From: an uncultured Varibaculum sp.
Lineage (GTDB): Bacteria; Actinomycetota; Actinomycetes; Actinomycetales; Actinomycetaceae
NCBI RefSeq assembly: GCF_902489465.1
Contig: NZ_CABTZZ010000049.1
Coordinates: 1 to 12,952, forward strand
DNA length: 12,952 bases
Direction: 5' to 3'
Of the stretch, positions 1-6,846 are shown in pieces. A model generated the notes under the pieces. It did no database searches. It had not been told where the DNA came from and saw nothing but the letters and a program-made list of their open reading frames with translations. Both the position numbers and the translations under genes were made by a program. Position 1 is the first letter of the stretch, and every line of letters begins with the position of its first letter.

Positions 1-32
1 GATTCATGTCATACCTCAATCCGGGTCTGGCT

Positions 33-99
33 CGGTAAAAGCACTCCGGGGACCCCGTGACCGGCTTAGCCGGTCAAAGCCCTCTCGTATCTTTTACCG
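33..99. repeat. Closed stem with two internal palindromes (possible structured RNA)
   Basis: Positions 33-41 pair with 91-99 (core GGTAAAAG / CTTTTACC), a 9-bp closing stem. Inside lie the palindrome CGGGG-A-CCCCG (47-57) and the hairpin GACCGGC-TTA-GCCGGTC (59-75). The layout resembles a small multibranched RNA, but I match it to no known riboswitch or small-RNA family. No T-tract follows on either strand, so it is not an ordinary terminator. The pairing is seen in the sequence; transcription and function are not known. Confidence 0.4.
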
Positions 100-190
100 G
101 CCGCGACCCTTGCTAGCACCTTAGATTTTGAAGCTAACTACTTGATGTCACATGAGGGCTAGGTTTTATCCGAGTGGGCGCGGTGGGCAT

Positions 191-228
191 AAGAATTCGG
201 AAAACGTCGCTACGTTTTTCGAATTCTT
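191..228. repeat. 16-bp inverted repeat, strong hairpin
   Basis: The left arm AAGAATTCGGAAAACG (191-206) and right arm CGTTTTTCGAATTCTT (213-228) are reverse complements except for one G-T position, and enclose the 6-base loop TCGCTA. No run of T follows on either strand, so a simple intrinsic terminator is unlikely. It could be a protein-binding palindrome, a cruciform or part of a dispersed repeat. Confidence 0.75.
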
Positions 229-233
229 GGGCA

Positions 234-253
234 GGAGGGAAAACTTCTCCCCC
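234..253. repeat. Direct repeat copy 1 (20 bp)
   Basis: The sequence GGAGGGAAAACTTCTCCCCC recurs at 425-444 with a single difference (G to A at the sixth base). The two copies bracket the nested inverted-repeat element at 303-413. Each copy is itself partly self-complementary (GGAG ... CTCC). Confidence 0.7.
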
Positions 254-302
254 ACACAAGGGGTACAGCTGGTACAAGATTCTCGTAAGGTACGCGCACT
301 GA

Positions 303-413
303 GCGTGCAGGGGCGGATTTATGCCGCAGGGTAGGCTCCGGGCGTTAAATCCGTGAAAATGCCAGAGCATTTTCCGGATTTCGGGGCGCGAGGCAAAATC
401 CGCCCCTGTGCGC
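303..413. repeat. Nested inverted repeats: outer arms CAGGGGCGGATTT, inner hairpin
   Basis: The outer arms CAGGGGCGGATTT (308-320) and AAATCCGCCCCTG (396-408) are perfect 13-base reverse complements. As RNA, pairing extends to 303-320 / 396-413 with two G-U pairs. Inside, 347-362 (AAATCCGTGAAAATGC) pairs with 367-381 (GCATTTTCCGGATTT), leaving one bulged T (354) and the 4-base loop CAGA. AAATCCG / CGGATTT occurs in both stems, so alternative pairings are possible. It resembles a REP/BIME-type palindromic unit or a structured RNA. I do not recognise a named family. Confidence 0.65.
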
Positions 414-424
414 GGACGACTACC

Positions 425-444
425 GGAGGAAAAACTTCTCCCCC
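425..444. repeat. Direct repeat copy 2 (20 bp)
   Basis: The sequence GGAGGAAAAACTTCTCCCCC matches copy 1 at 234-253 in 19 of 20 bases. Together the two copies flank about 170 bases of structured sequence, which could be the footprint of a small repeat or mobile element; that reading is inference. Confidence 0.7.
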
Positions 445-501
445 CGCGCCCTCGTCTGCGCCTATGGAATATATCCGAGCAGCTGGTATCTGGCGGGAAA
501 T

Positions 502-564
502 TATAGTGAGGCGGGTTAGCGACTATGATTGAAGCGATCATGACCCATTATCGACAAAGGGGAG
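502..564 (+). promoter_or_regulatory. Candidate promoter zone and ribosome site of the importer operon
   Basis: Two hexamers resemble a -10 box: TATAGT (502-507) and TATGAT (524-529), each one base from TATAAT. Neither has a good -35 partner at normal spacing, so the promoter assignment is weak. The ribosome site AAAGGGGAG (557-564) lies 4 bases before the TTG start of the receptor gene and supports that start. The sequence TTATCGACA (548-556) is one base from a DnaA box but stands alone. Confidence 0.3.
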
Positions 565-568
565 ATCC

Positions 569-2071
569 TTGCGTAAGCGTCTTTTGGCCGTGCTGGCGGT
601 TGCCGGTTTGGTATTAGCTGGCTGTTCCAGCACTAATTCTTCCACTAATAAATCGGAACGAGTGCTCACGATCGGGGTGCATGCCACGCCCTCGACTTTA
701 GATCCCTCGCATAACGATGCGGCAGCGATTACCTATGCGCTGCTCTATAACGTATATGAAACTCTGCTGCGAGTTGATGGTAAAGGCAAGATCGTGCCGC
801 TGCTGGCGAAAAGCTACGAGGTTTCACCGGACAGAAAGACCTACACGTTTACTTTGAAGGACGCGAAGTTCGCTTCCGGCGCCCCCGTCAATGGGGCAGC
901 AGTCGCGAAAAGTTTTAACTACCTCCTTAACGATAAGACCGTCAGCCCCACCCGCAAGCAAGAGATGGAAGCCCTGAAGGCAGTTAAGGATCTCGGGGGA
1001 AACAAAGTACAGTTTGAGCTTTCCCACCCCTCGAATGCGTGGCTATATTACATGAGTTCCACCGCTGGGATTATTTACGATCCGCAGGCACTTGATAAGG
1101 GAGACTTAGCTACTAAACCAGCTGGTTCTGGCCCGTACACCCTGAAAGAGTGGCGGCAGGGAGAAGAAATCCAGTTAGCCACTAACCAAAAATATTGGGG
1201 AGATAAACCCAAAGTTAAGGGAGCGACCTTCCGCTACTTCTCTGACCCTAACGCGATGAATACCGCGATGCTCTCTGGCTCGCTCGATATTATTTCTAAC
1301 CTGGCTGCCCCTCAAGCACTCGATAAATTCACTGGCGATTCCCGGTTTAAAGTACTGGAAGGACACACTAACGGTGAAGTAGTGATGGGCATGAACCAGC
1401 AGCGCGAAGCCCTCAAAGATAAGCGAGTGCGCCAAGCTATTAACTATGCCCTTGACCGTAAAGCGGTACGGGACGCCGTTTGGGCAGGTAAAGGTTTGAT
1501 GATCGGATCGATGGTACCTCCCACTGATCCCTGGTATGAAGATCTGTCGACGGCCTACCCGGTAGATCGGGAAAAAGCCAAGAAACTACTGGCAGAGGCG
1601 GGATATGGCGACGGGCTCACCTTAAAAATGCGGATTCCGACTTTGCCCTATGCTTCGGGTGCTGCCACTCATATCAAGAGTCAGCTGTCCAAAGTGGGGA
1701 TTTCCTTGGATATTGAACAGCTAGAGTTCCCGGCACGTTGGATTGATGAAGTGATGGTCAAATCTAACTACGACCTGACTATTGTTGCCCATATGGAGCC
1801 ACGCGATATTTCCCGCTTTACCAACACTGACTATTATTGGCATTACGATTCCGAGCAGTTCCGGGACTTGTATCAAAAAGCAGATCAAGCTTCCCCGGAA
1901 GAACAGGTAAAATACATGAAGCAGGCAGCAAAGGTACTATCTGATGATGCCGCTGCCGGGTTCTTGTGGCTATTGCCTAACCTGATTGTCACCAAGGCAG
2001 ATATTAGCGGTTTGGCCGCGAACGTAACCGGACTGTCCTTCGATTTGTCTTCCATTAGCTACCAAAGCTGA
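569..2071 (+). CDS. Peptide-type ABC transporter substrate-binding lipoprotein (SBP family 5)
   Basis: This is the extracellular receptor of the importer encoded by the next four genes. It captures the solute and hands it to the permease pair. The 500-residue product begins with a lipoprotein signal: basic MRKR, a hydrophobic stretch, then lipobox LAGC with Cys19 as the lipidated residue, followed by a Ser/Thr/Asn-rich linker. The mature part shows the family 5 (OppA/DppA/NikA) pattern: STLDPSHND near residue 43, a domain with YNVYETLLR, the segment GSGPYTLKEW, and late C-terminal repacking around NYALDRKAVRDAVW. The start is TTG, chosen because AAAGGGGAG sits just upstream and the signal peptide begins there. 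The stop lies one base before the next start. The substrate cannot be named: this family also includes nickel, heme and glutathione receptors, although the permease and ATPase partners fit peptides best. Confidence 0.9.
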   Translation: MRKRLLAVLAVAGLVLAGCSSTNSSTNKSERVLTIGVHATPSTLDPSHNDAAAITYALLYNVYETLLRVDGKGKIVPLLAKSYEVSPDRKTYTFTLKDAKFASGAPVNGAAVAKSFNYLLNDKTVSPTRKQEMEALKAVKDLGGNKVQFELSHPSNAWLYYMSSTAGIIYDPQALDKGDLATKPAGSGPYTLKEWRQGEEIQLATNQKYWGDKPKVKGATFRYFSDPNAMNTAMLSGSLDIISNLAAPQALDKFTGDSRFKVLEGHTNGEVVMGMNQQREALKDKRVRQAINYALDRKAVRDAVWAGKGLMIGSMVPPTDPWYEDLSTAYPVDREKAKKLLAEAGYGDGLTLKMRIPTLPYASGAATHIKSQLSKVGISLDIEQLEFPARWIDEVMVKSNYDLTIVAHMEPRDISRFTNTDYYWHYDSEQFRDLYQKADQASPEEQVKYMKQAAKVLSDDAAAGFLWLLPNLIVTKADISGLAANVTGLSFDLSSISYQS

Positions 2072-2072
2072 A

Positions 2073-3035
2073 ATGAAAGCGTCAGCAAAAGCCATCCTTA
2101 AACGGATTGTGACCCTATTAGTTAGCCTGATAGTGGCCTCTGTGGTGGTGTTTTTGCTAATAAATCTGCTGCCTGGGGATGTTACCGGGGTAATTTTAGG
2201 GGCGAATGCCGACCCGGAGTCGGTGGCGAAACTGCGGGCAGCAATGGGACTAGATCAGCCACTGATTCTGCGCTATTTTAGCTGGCTATCAGGAATGATT
2301 CGTCTAGATCCCGGTACCTCGATTTTCACGGGGCAGGCAATATCTGAGCAGCTACCTCACCGTCTTGAGGCTACATTTTCATTGGTCTTTGCAGGAATGT
2401 TTTTGGCGTTGCTGCTGGCCATTCCCCTGGGAATGGTGGGGGCGCTGTGGCGCAACCGCAAGAGCGGGATCGTGGTTTCCGCCCTCAGCCAGCTGGGAAT
2501 GGCGGTTCCGGCTTTCTTAGCAGGCATGCTACTAACCATAGTTTTTGCAGTAAAACTGCAGGTTTTGCCGGCCAATGGCTATGTTTCTTTTCGAGAAGAT
2601 CCTCTGGCATGGGCACGCTATCTTTGCTTACCGGCGCTTTCGATAGCGATAGTGCAAGGAGCGGTACTAACCCGTTACACCCGCTCGGCTTTTATCGAAG
2701 TAATCAAGCAGGATTATTTCCGTACGGCGAGGGCGATTGGTTGGCGTTTTCCGGGAGCACTACTGCGTCACGGGGTGAGGAACGCATCGTTACAGGTAAT
2801 CACGGTCCTGGGATTACAACTATCCACCCTGCTGGTAGGGGCGATTGTGGTCGAGCAGGTGTTTGCAATCCCCGGCTTGGGTACCTATCTGATCGCGGCA
2901 GTCGGGCAGCGAGATTTAACCGTGGTGCAAGCGGTGGTCATGCTGCTAGTGGCAGCAGTATTGGTGATTAATGCCCTGGTGGATGTGGTCTACCAGTTGC
3001 TGGATCCAAGAATTCGGCAGGGGGTGGAACGGTGA
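2073..3035 (+). CDS. Peptide-type ABC transporter permease, OppB/DppB family
   Basis: This is the first of two membrane subunits that form the solute channel. The 320-residue protein has an N-terminal membrane helix (about residues 10-32) ending in LINLLPGD, a hallmark of the OppB/DppB family. An extracytoplasmic domain follows with the expected MGLDQPL...RYFSW...DPGTSI motifs, then about five further hydrophobic segments. The EAA-type cytoplasmic loop that docks on the ATPases is DYFRTARAIGWRF (about 214-238). The C-terminus ends in LDPRIR, also typical. The ATG is one base after the receptor stop, with no strong ribosome site, so translation is probably coupled. The 3' end overlaps the next gene by 4 bases (GTGA). 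Confidence 0.92.
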   Translation: MKASAKAILKRIVTLLVSLIVASVVVFLLINLLPGDVTGVILGANADPESVAKLRAAMGLDQPLILRYFSWLSGMIRLDPGTSIFTGQAISEQLPHRLEATFSLVFAGMFLALLLAIPLGMVGALWRNRKSGIVVSALSQLGMAVPAFLAGMLLTIVFAVKLQVLPANGYVSFREDPLAWARYLCLPALSIAIVQGAVLTRYTRSAFIEVIKQDYFRTARAIGWRFPGALLRHGVRNASLQVITVLGLQLSTLLVGAIVVEQVFAIPGLGTYLIAAVGQRDLTVVQAVVMLLVAAVLVINALVDVVYQLLDPRIRQGVER

Positions 3036-3871
3036 AGACCGATCAGAAAATATCGCTGCGCCGCCACCCCAGCCTGTGGATGGGAATCGCGCTTGTCAGC
3101 CTGATAGTGCTGATGGGAATAGTGTCCTTCCTATATCTGCCTTTTGATCCTACGGAAGTGAGCGAACAGCGTTTAAGTGCGCCCTCGTCCTCCCATATTT
3201 TCGGTACTGATGATTTTGGCCGCGACGTGTTTTCGAGAATGCTCTCGGGAGCCGGAGTCTGCCTGTTAGTGGGGATAGTGTCGGTCAGTATCGGCGCCAT
3301 CATCGGGGTTCCCCTGGGTGTTTATGCGGCTCAACGCGGAGGCTGGCCAGCTAAGATTATTGAACGCGGCCTCGATATTCTTTATGCTTTCCCCGCCCTG
3401 CTCCTGGCGATTTTACTGGCGGCAGCGCGTGGATCCGGGTCTACTTGGACGGCCATGGTGGCGATCGGGATCGCCTCGATTCCGGCTTTTGCCCGTAACG
3501 TGCGGGCAGCTACCTTGGGGGTAATGTCGCAGGACTATATGGTGGCGGCCAGGGCAGCAGGTACCCCCCGGTATCGCTCGACTTTCACCCACGTTTTGCC
3601 CAATATTATGCCGACGATAATCGTGCAGGCATCGGTGAGTTTCGCCCTCGCGATTTTGGCGGAGGCCGCCCTTTCCTATCTGGGGTTAGGGACTCGCCCG
3701 GACACTCCCACCTGGGGGTTAATGCTATTTGAAGCCCAAAAATCACTGTTGGTTACCCCGCAGTTGGCGCTGTGGCCGGCGCTGGGAATCGCCCTTACTG
3801 TCCTGGGGTTCAACCTATTAGGGGATGGGCTGCGTGAAGTACTGGATCCGCGACTTCGGGAGCGAAAATGA
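3032..3871 (+). CDS. Peptide-type ABC transporter permease, OppC/DppC family
   Basis: This is the second membrane subunit, pairing with the OppB-like protein. The 279-residue product has one N-terminal helix (about 15-35), then the diagnostic GTDDFGRDVFSR motif (about 58-69), several membrane segments, an EAA loop DYMVAARAAGTPRYR (about 168-182) and a LSYLGLGTRPDTPTWG motif. The C-terminus is VLDPRLRERK. The GTG start overlaps the preceding stop as GTGA and is preceded by a G-rich ribosome site (AGGGGGTGG). The next gene overlaps the end as ATGA. The product is a little shorter than many DppC proteins because the N-terminal leader is short, but all family hallmarks are present. Confidence 0.92.
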   Translation: MKTDQKISLRRHPSLWMGIALVSLIVLMGIVSFLYLPFDPTEVSEQRLSAPSSSHIFGTDDFGRDVFSRMLSGAGVCLLVGIVSVSIGAIIGVPLGVYAAQRGGWPAKIIERGLDILYAFPALLLAILLAAARGSGSTWTAMVAIGIASIPAFARNVRAATLGVMSQDYMVAARAAGTPRYRSTFTHVLPNIMPTIIVQASVSFALAILAEAALSYLGLGTRPDTPTWGLMLFEAQKSLLVTPQLALWPALGIALTVLGFNLLGDGLREVLDPRLRERK

Positions 3872-4692
3872 AGGGACTAAAAGTAGATAACCTGCAGGTT
3901 TCTTTTCGCGACCGCCAGGCAGTTAAAGGAATCAGTTTTGAAATCCCGCCCGGGGCACGCGTGGGGCTGATTGGAGAATCTGGTTCCGGTAAATCGGTGA
4001 CCGCCCTATCTCTTATGGGTCTCCTTGATGAGGGCGCGCGAGTTTCCGGTTCTATTCGTCTTGACGGCCAAGAACTCTTATCCCTGACAGATAGACAGTT
4101 GGCACAGTTGCGGGGCGAGAAAATCGGGATGATTTTCCAAGAACCCATGACCGCCCTTGACCCCACGATGCGGGTTGGTAAACAGGTGGCCGAGGTTTTA
4201 GCGCTGCATCAACGCGGTAAACGGGGAAAACGCGAGGAAGTAATAAAAATGCTTCAGAGGGTGGGTCTGCCGGATCCGGAGCAAAGTGCTAATGCTTTCC
4301 CTCATCAGCTGTCTGGAGGACAGCGCCAACGAGTCATGATGGCGATGGCGCTGATAAATGCCCCCCAGCTGTTGATTTGCGATGAACCCACCACTGCTTT
4401 GGACGTGACTGTGCAGGCGAAAGTGCTGCGGCTTTTAGATAAAGAACTATCTGATAGCGCTGCGGCCTGTCTGTTTATTAGCCACGATTTAGCAGTGGTT
4501 AACCAGATTTGTGACTATCTGCTGGTGATGTATCAGGGGCAAATCGTAGAACGCGGCCCCCTCCGGCAACTGCTTGAACGGCCTAAACATCCCTATACTC
4601 GCGGCTTACTGGCAACCGCAGATATTGCGGCAGTAGCACCCGGCCAGCGCCTACCCGTCCTCAGTGATTTCTTTAGGGGGAGCGATGAGTGA
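3868..4692 (+). CDS. Peptide-type ABC transporter ATPase, OppD/DppD family
   Basis: This is one of two cytoplasmic ATPases that power the importer. The 274-residue protein shows Walker A GESGSGKS (36-43), Q-loop FQEPMTALDP, signature LSGGQ (148-152), Walker B LLICDEP (168-174) and switch histidine in ISHDLAVV. The end contains the start of the oligopeptide-transporter C-terminal (oligo_HPY) region, HPYTRGLLATA, but then stops soon after. It is therefore shorter than the classical OppD of about 330 residues and lacks the cysteine-containing tail described in some DppD proteins. The start is ATG in a 4-base overlap with the permease gene, and the end overlaps the next ATPase gene by 8 bases. 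Tight packing argues for one operon. Confidence 0.92.
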   Translation: MKGLKVDNLQVSFRDRQAVKGISFEIPPGARVGLIGESGSGKSVTALSLMGLLDEGARVSGSIRLDGQELLSLTDRQLAQLRGEKIGMIFQEPMTALDPTMRVGKQVAEVLALHQRGKRGKREEVIKMLQRVGLPDPEQSANAFPHQLSGGQRQRVMMAMALINAPQLLICDEPTTALDVTVQAKVLRLLDKELSDSAAACLFISHDLAVVNQICDYLLVMYQGQIVERGPLRQLLERPKHPYTRGLLATADIAAVAPGQRLPVLSDFFRGSDE

Positions 4693-5503
4693 GCAACCGA
4701 TTTTCCTCGCCCAAGATTTGGTGAAAATCTATCCGCGCTCTAATGGCCAGGTACGCGCGGTAGCGGGCATAAACCTGGAAATTAATTCCGGCGAACGCCT
4801 GGGAATCGTGGGGGAATCTGGTTCCGGGAAGTCTACCCTGGTGCGGATGCTATGCGCCCTTTCTCGTCCTACTAGCGGGGAAATCTGGTTCGATGGGCAA
4901 AAGATTACGGGATTAAAAGAAAAGCAGTTAGGAAATTTGCGTTCGCGGGTACAGATCGTGTTTCAAGACCCGCTCAGTTCCCTAGATCCCCGGATGCGGG
5001 TAGGAAAGATTATTACCGAACCCTTGCGTTCTCCCTGGGTGCGGGGGCGGGAAGGGGTGCCTACCGATACCTCGACGCGTCTACAAGAAGTGCTGAGCGA
5101 AGTTGGTTTAAGTAGCGAGGACGCCCTCAAATATCCCCACCAGTTTTCGGGAGGACAGCGTCAAAGGATTGCTTTGGCTCGCGCCCTTGCTGCCCGTCCT
5201 CAGGTGCTAATAGCTGATGAAGCGGTCTCGGCACTGGACGTTTCGGTAAGAGCTCAAGTGCTGAACCTGATCATGCAGATCGCCTCGCGAGAGAACTTGA
5301 CTTTATTATTTGTCAGTCACGATTTGGCGGTGGTGCGCCATCTATGTCAGCGGGTAGTGGTCATGCGTGAAGGAAAAATCGTGGAAGCCGGCTCAGTTGA
5401 GCGGGTATTTTCGGATCCGCAGCAAGATTATACTCGCGAACTGATCGCGGCTGCCCCCCGCTTACCCTTAAAGCGGCCTCCTGTGCAGCACGAAAATCTA
5501 TAG
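4685..5503 (+). CDS. Peptide-type ABC transporter ATPase, OppF/DppF family
   Basis: This is the second ATPase of the importer. The start chosen is the ATG at 4685, giving 272 residues. An in-frame GTG 21 bases upstream is less likely, because AGGGGGAG (4675-4682) sits just ahead of the ATG. Motifs are Walker A GESGSGKS (43-50), Q-loop VFQDPLSSLDPRM, signature FSGGQRQR (about 154-161), Walker B VLIADEAVSALD (about 174-185) and switch region FVSHDLAVV. Walker B reads DEA where most family members read DEP; the catalytic glutamate is kept. The C-terminus (QDYTRELIAAAPRLP) is the usual short oligo_HPY remnant. It is the last gene of the operon. No strong T-tract terminator follows, so some read-through towards dnaN is possible. 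Confidence 0.92.
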   Translation: MSEQPIFLAQDLVKIYPRSNGQVRAVAGINLEINSGERLGIVGESGSGKSTLVRMLCALSRPTSGEIWFDGQKITGLKEKQLGNLRSRVQIVFQDPLSSLDPRMRVGKIITEPLRSPWVRGREGVPTDTSTRLQEVLSEVGLSSEDALKYPHQFSGGQRQRIALARALAARPQVLIADEAVSALDVSVRAQVLNLIMQIASRENLTLLFVSHDLAVVRHLCQRVVVMREGKIVEAGSVERVFSDPQQDYTRELIAAAPRLPLKRPPVQHENL

Positions 5504-5537
5504 ATAATAATTCTGATCTAGCGCCAGAATCGGCGCG

Positions 5538-5546
5538 TTATCCCCA
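5538..5546 (+). promoter_or_regulatory. Single DnaA-box-like sequence
   Basis: TTATCCCCA differs by one base from the classical DnaA box TTATCCACA and lies in the gap before dnaN. An origin would be expected to carry a cluster of boxes beside an AT-rich unwinding element; neither is seen here. One near-match of nine bases can occur by chance, so this is noted only because of the neighbouring replication genes. Confidence 0.2.
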
Positions 5547-5584
5547 GTTTTGATCACTTTGGTGCTATTCGGGATGTGAAACCT

Positions 5585-5590
5585 TATAAT
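5585..5590 (+). promoter_or_regulatory. Likely -10 box of the dnaN promoter
   Basis: TATAAT is a perfect -10 hexamer about 96 bases before the dnaN start and in the only sizeable gap between the importer operon and dnaN. The best -35-like sequence, TTGGTG (5559-5564), sits 20 bases upstream, longer than ideal, so the -35 element is uncertain. Transcription from here would give a leader that includes the stem-loop at 5608-5634. Confidence 0.5.
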
Positions 5591-5607
5591 GGGAGACTGA
5601 ACAAATG

Positions 5608-5637
5608 ATTCAGCCCGGCAATTACCGGCTGAATTTT
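5608..5637 (+). terminator. Stem-loop with short T-tract in the dnaN leader (terminator or attenuator)
   Basis: ATTCAGCCCGG (5608-5618) pairs with CCGGCTGAAT (5625-5634) around the loop CAATTA with one bulged C. The stem runs straight into TTTT (5634-5637). This looks like a weak intrinsic terminator, but it lies downstream of the TATAAT at 5585 and upstream of the dnaN start. It could end transcripts coming from the importer operon, attenuate dnaN transcription or simply shape the leader. The T-tract is short, so termination would be partial. Confidence 0.5.
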
Positions 5638-5685
5638 GCAGATTCCGCGCCATAAACCATGGTCAAGAAGATAAAGGGGCAGCGC

Positions 5686-6819
5686 ATGAAGTTCGTAGTC
5701 GAGCGCGACGTTTTCGAGGACGCGATCAGCTGGACCGCCCGCACTTTGCCGGCACGTCCAGCAGTAGCAGTACTAGGCGGGGTGTGGATGAGCGCCAAGG
5801 CCGGTATCGTAACTCTCTCCAGCTTCGACTATGAAGTTTCTTCCCGGAACCAATTTGAGGCCGACATCGAATCGGAGGGAGAAGTCCTGGTTTCTGGAAA
5901 AATGGTGGCCAACATTTGTAAGCAACTCCCCAAGAAACCAGTAACTGTCGAGATGGAGGGGGGCAAAGTCATTATTTCTTGCGGCGCCTCCAGTTTCCAG
6001 CTGGCAGTAATGCCCCTCGATGACTATCCGGCACTGCCACAAGTTCCCGAAGCGGTCGGGGACGTTGACTCCGGCGAGTTCGCGCGAGCGGTCGCACAAG
6101 TCTCCCGCGCGGCCTCCTCCGATGAAGCGCTACCTCTACTGGCGACTGTCCGGATGGAGCTATCAGATTCCCACCTGAACTTGATGGCTACTGACCGGTA
6201 CCGCCTGGCAGTACGGCAAATGGATTGGCAACCGAAACAAACTGATTTCTCTGCCGATGCCCTGGTGAAGTCGCGGATTCTTTCCGAAATGGCCAAAGCG
6301 CTGTCTGGTTCCGGCGAGATTCACCTCGGTCTGGAAAATTCTTCCGAAGGAGGAGCGATCATTGCTCTCGAGGCCGGAGGACGCAAGATTACCTCCCAGT
6401 TAACGGAAGGCGATTATCCCCCGGTGACCAGCCTGTTCCCTAAAGAAGCGCCAATCAAAGCAGTTATTCGCCGTGAAGAACTAGAGCAGGCTATCAAGCG
6501 CGTTTCTTTGGTTACCGATCGCAGCGCTCAGATCCGCATGAATTTTGCGGACGGTAACCTCACTTTAGAGGCGGGTCAGGGTAATGACGCACAGGCTCAT
6601 GAAGAAATGACCTGCACCTTTATCGCTGATGAACCAATGATGATCGTCTTTGACTCCCAGTATTTATTGGATGGCTTAGGAGCTTTGGATTCCGACTATG
6701 TGCGTATGTCCTTTACCCATCCCACTAAACCGGCAGTAATCACCGGGCAGGAAGAACTGGACGGGGATGACTCCCAAGATTTCCGGTACCTGTTAATGCC
6801 GATTCGTTACTCATCCTAA
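5686..6819 (+). CDS. dnaN: DNA polymerase III sliding clamp, beta subunit
   Basis: The product forms the dimeric ring that encircles DNA and tethers the replicative polymerase, and also serves as a docking platform for repair enzymes. The ATG at 5686 is preferred over the in-frame ATG at 5659, because AAAGGGG (5673-5679) lies 6 bases before it and MKFVVERDVF aligns with the usual start of actinobacterial clamps. The product is 377 residues, the normal size, and folds as three similar clamp domains. Recognisable segments are WTARTLPARPAVAVLGG (about 15-31), SSFDYEVS, VSGKMVANICKQLP, MATDRYRLAVRQ in domain 2 and the C-terminal LLMPIRYSS that closes the hydrophobic partner-binding pocket. It is followed 27 bases later by recF, as expected. 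dnaA, its usual upstream partner, is not adjacent here. Confidence 0.97.
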   Translation: MKFVVERDVFEDAISWTARTLPARPAVAVLGGVWMSAKAGIVTLSSFDYEVSSRNQFEADIESEGEVLVSGKMVANICKQLPKKPVTVEMEGGKVIISCGASSFQLAVMPLDDYPALPQVPEAVGDVDSGEFARAVAQVSRAASSDEALPLLATVRMELSDSHLNLMATDRYRLAVRQMDWQPKQTDFSADALVKSRILSEMAKALSGSGEIHLGLENSSEGGAIIALEAGGRKITSQLTEGDYPPVTSLFPKEAPIKAVIRREELEQAIKRVSLVTDRSAQIRMNFADGNLTLEAGQGNDAQAHEEMTCTFIADEPMMIVFDSQYLLDGLGALDSDYVRMSFTHPTKPAVITGQEELDGDDSQDFRYLLMPIRYSS

Positions 6820-6846
6820 AGGACAGGGTAGAGCGCACCCCAGGCT

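Larger units (their letters stand above)
1..568. other. Gene-free, structure-rich region upstream of the peptide importer
   Basis: No reading frame here looks like a real protein. The open frames on both strands are short or run straight through inverted repeats, and none has a convincing ribosome site or recognisable motif. The stretch holds a closed stem enclosing small hairpins (33-99), a long near-perfect hairpin (191-228), a nested pair of inverted repeats (303-413) and a 20-bp direct repeat (234-253 and 425-444). The last 70 bases contain possible -10 boxes and the ribosome site of the importer operon. Any gene upstream of position 1 is outside the window. A short frame open from the left edge to about 121 has no recognisable content. 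Confidence 0.7.

Noticed and set aside
2..121. Frame open from the left edge, possible end of an upstream gene
   Set aside because: The short translation is Arg/Pro/Ser-rich with no known ending (not DnaA-like), and it covers the closed-stem structure.
152..334. Plus-strand open frame of 60 codons within the hairpin region
   Set aside because: It crosses the 191-228 palindrome and ends inside the nested repeat, with no supporting ribosome site or similarity I can recognise.
191..444. CRISPR array
   Set aside because: There are only two copies of a 20-bp repeat separated by about 170 bases, with inverted repeats between. There is no regular spacer pattern and no cas gene.
134..541. Minus-strand open frame of 135 codons across the upstream region
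   Set aside because: It runs through both copies of the direct repeat and all the hairpins, has no ribosome site or recognisable motif, and has an unnatural composition rich in Arg, Pro and Ser. The base pairing explains the sequence better than a protein does.
4664..4684. GTG at 4664 as the start of the second ATPase
   Set aside because: The ATG at 4685 has a strong AGGGGGAG just upstream and a smaller overlap with the preceding gene. The extra residues would encode the ribosome site itself.
5504..5685. Chromosomal replication origin upstream of dnaN
   Set aside because: Only one DnaA-box-like sequence and no AT-rich unwinding stretch were seen. The gap is short and largely explained by a promoter and stem-loop.
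5659..5685. ATG at 5659 as the dnaN start
   Set aside because: The internal ATG at 5686 has a better-placed AAAGGGG and matches the normal clamp N-terminus; the added nine residues are basic and not family-like.
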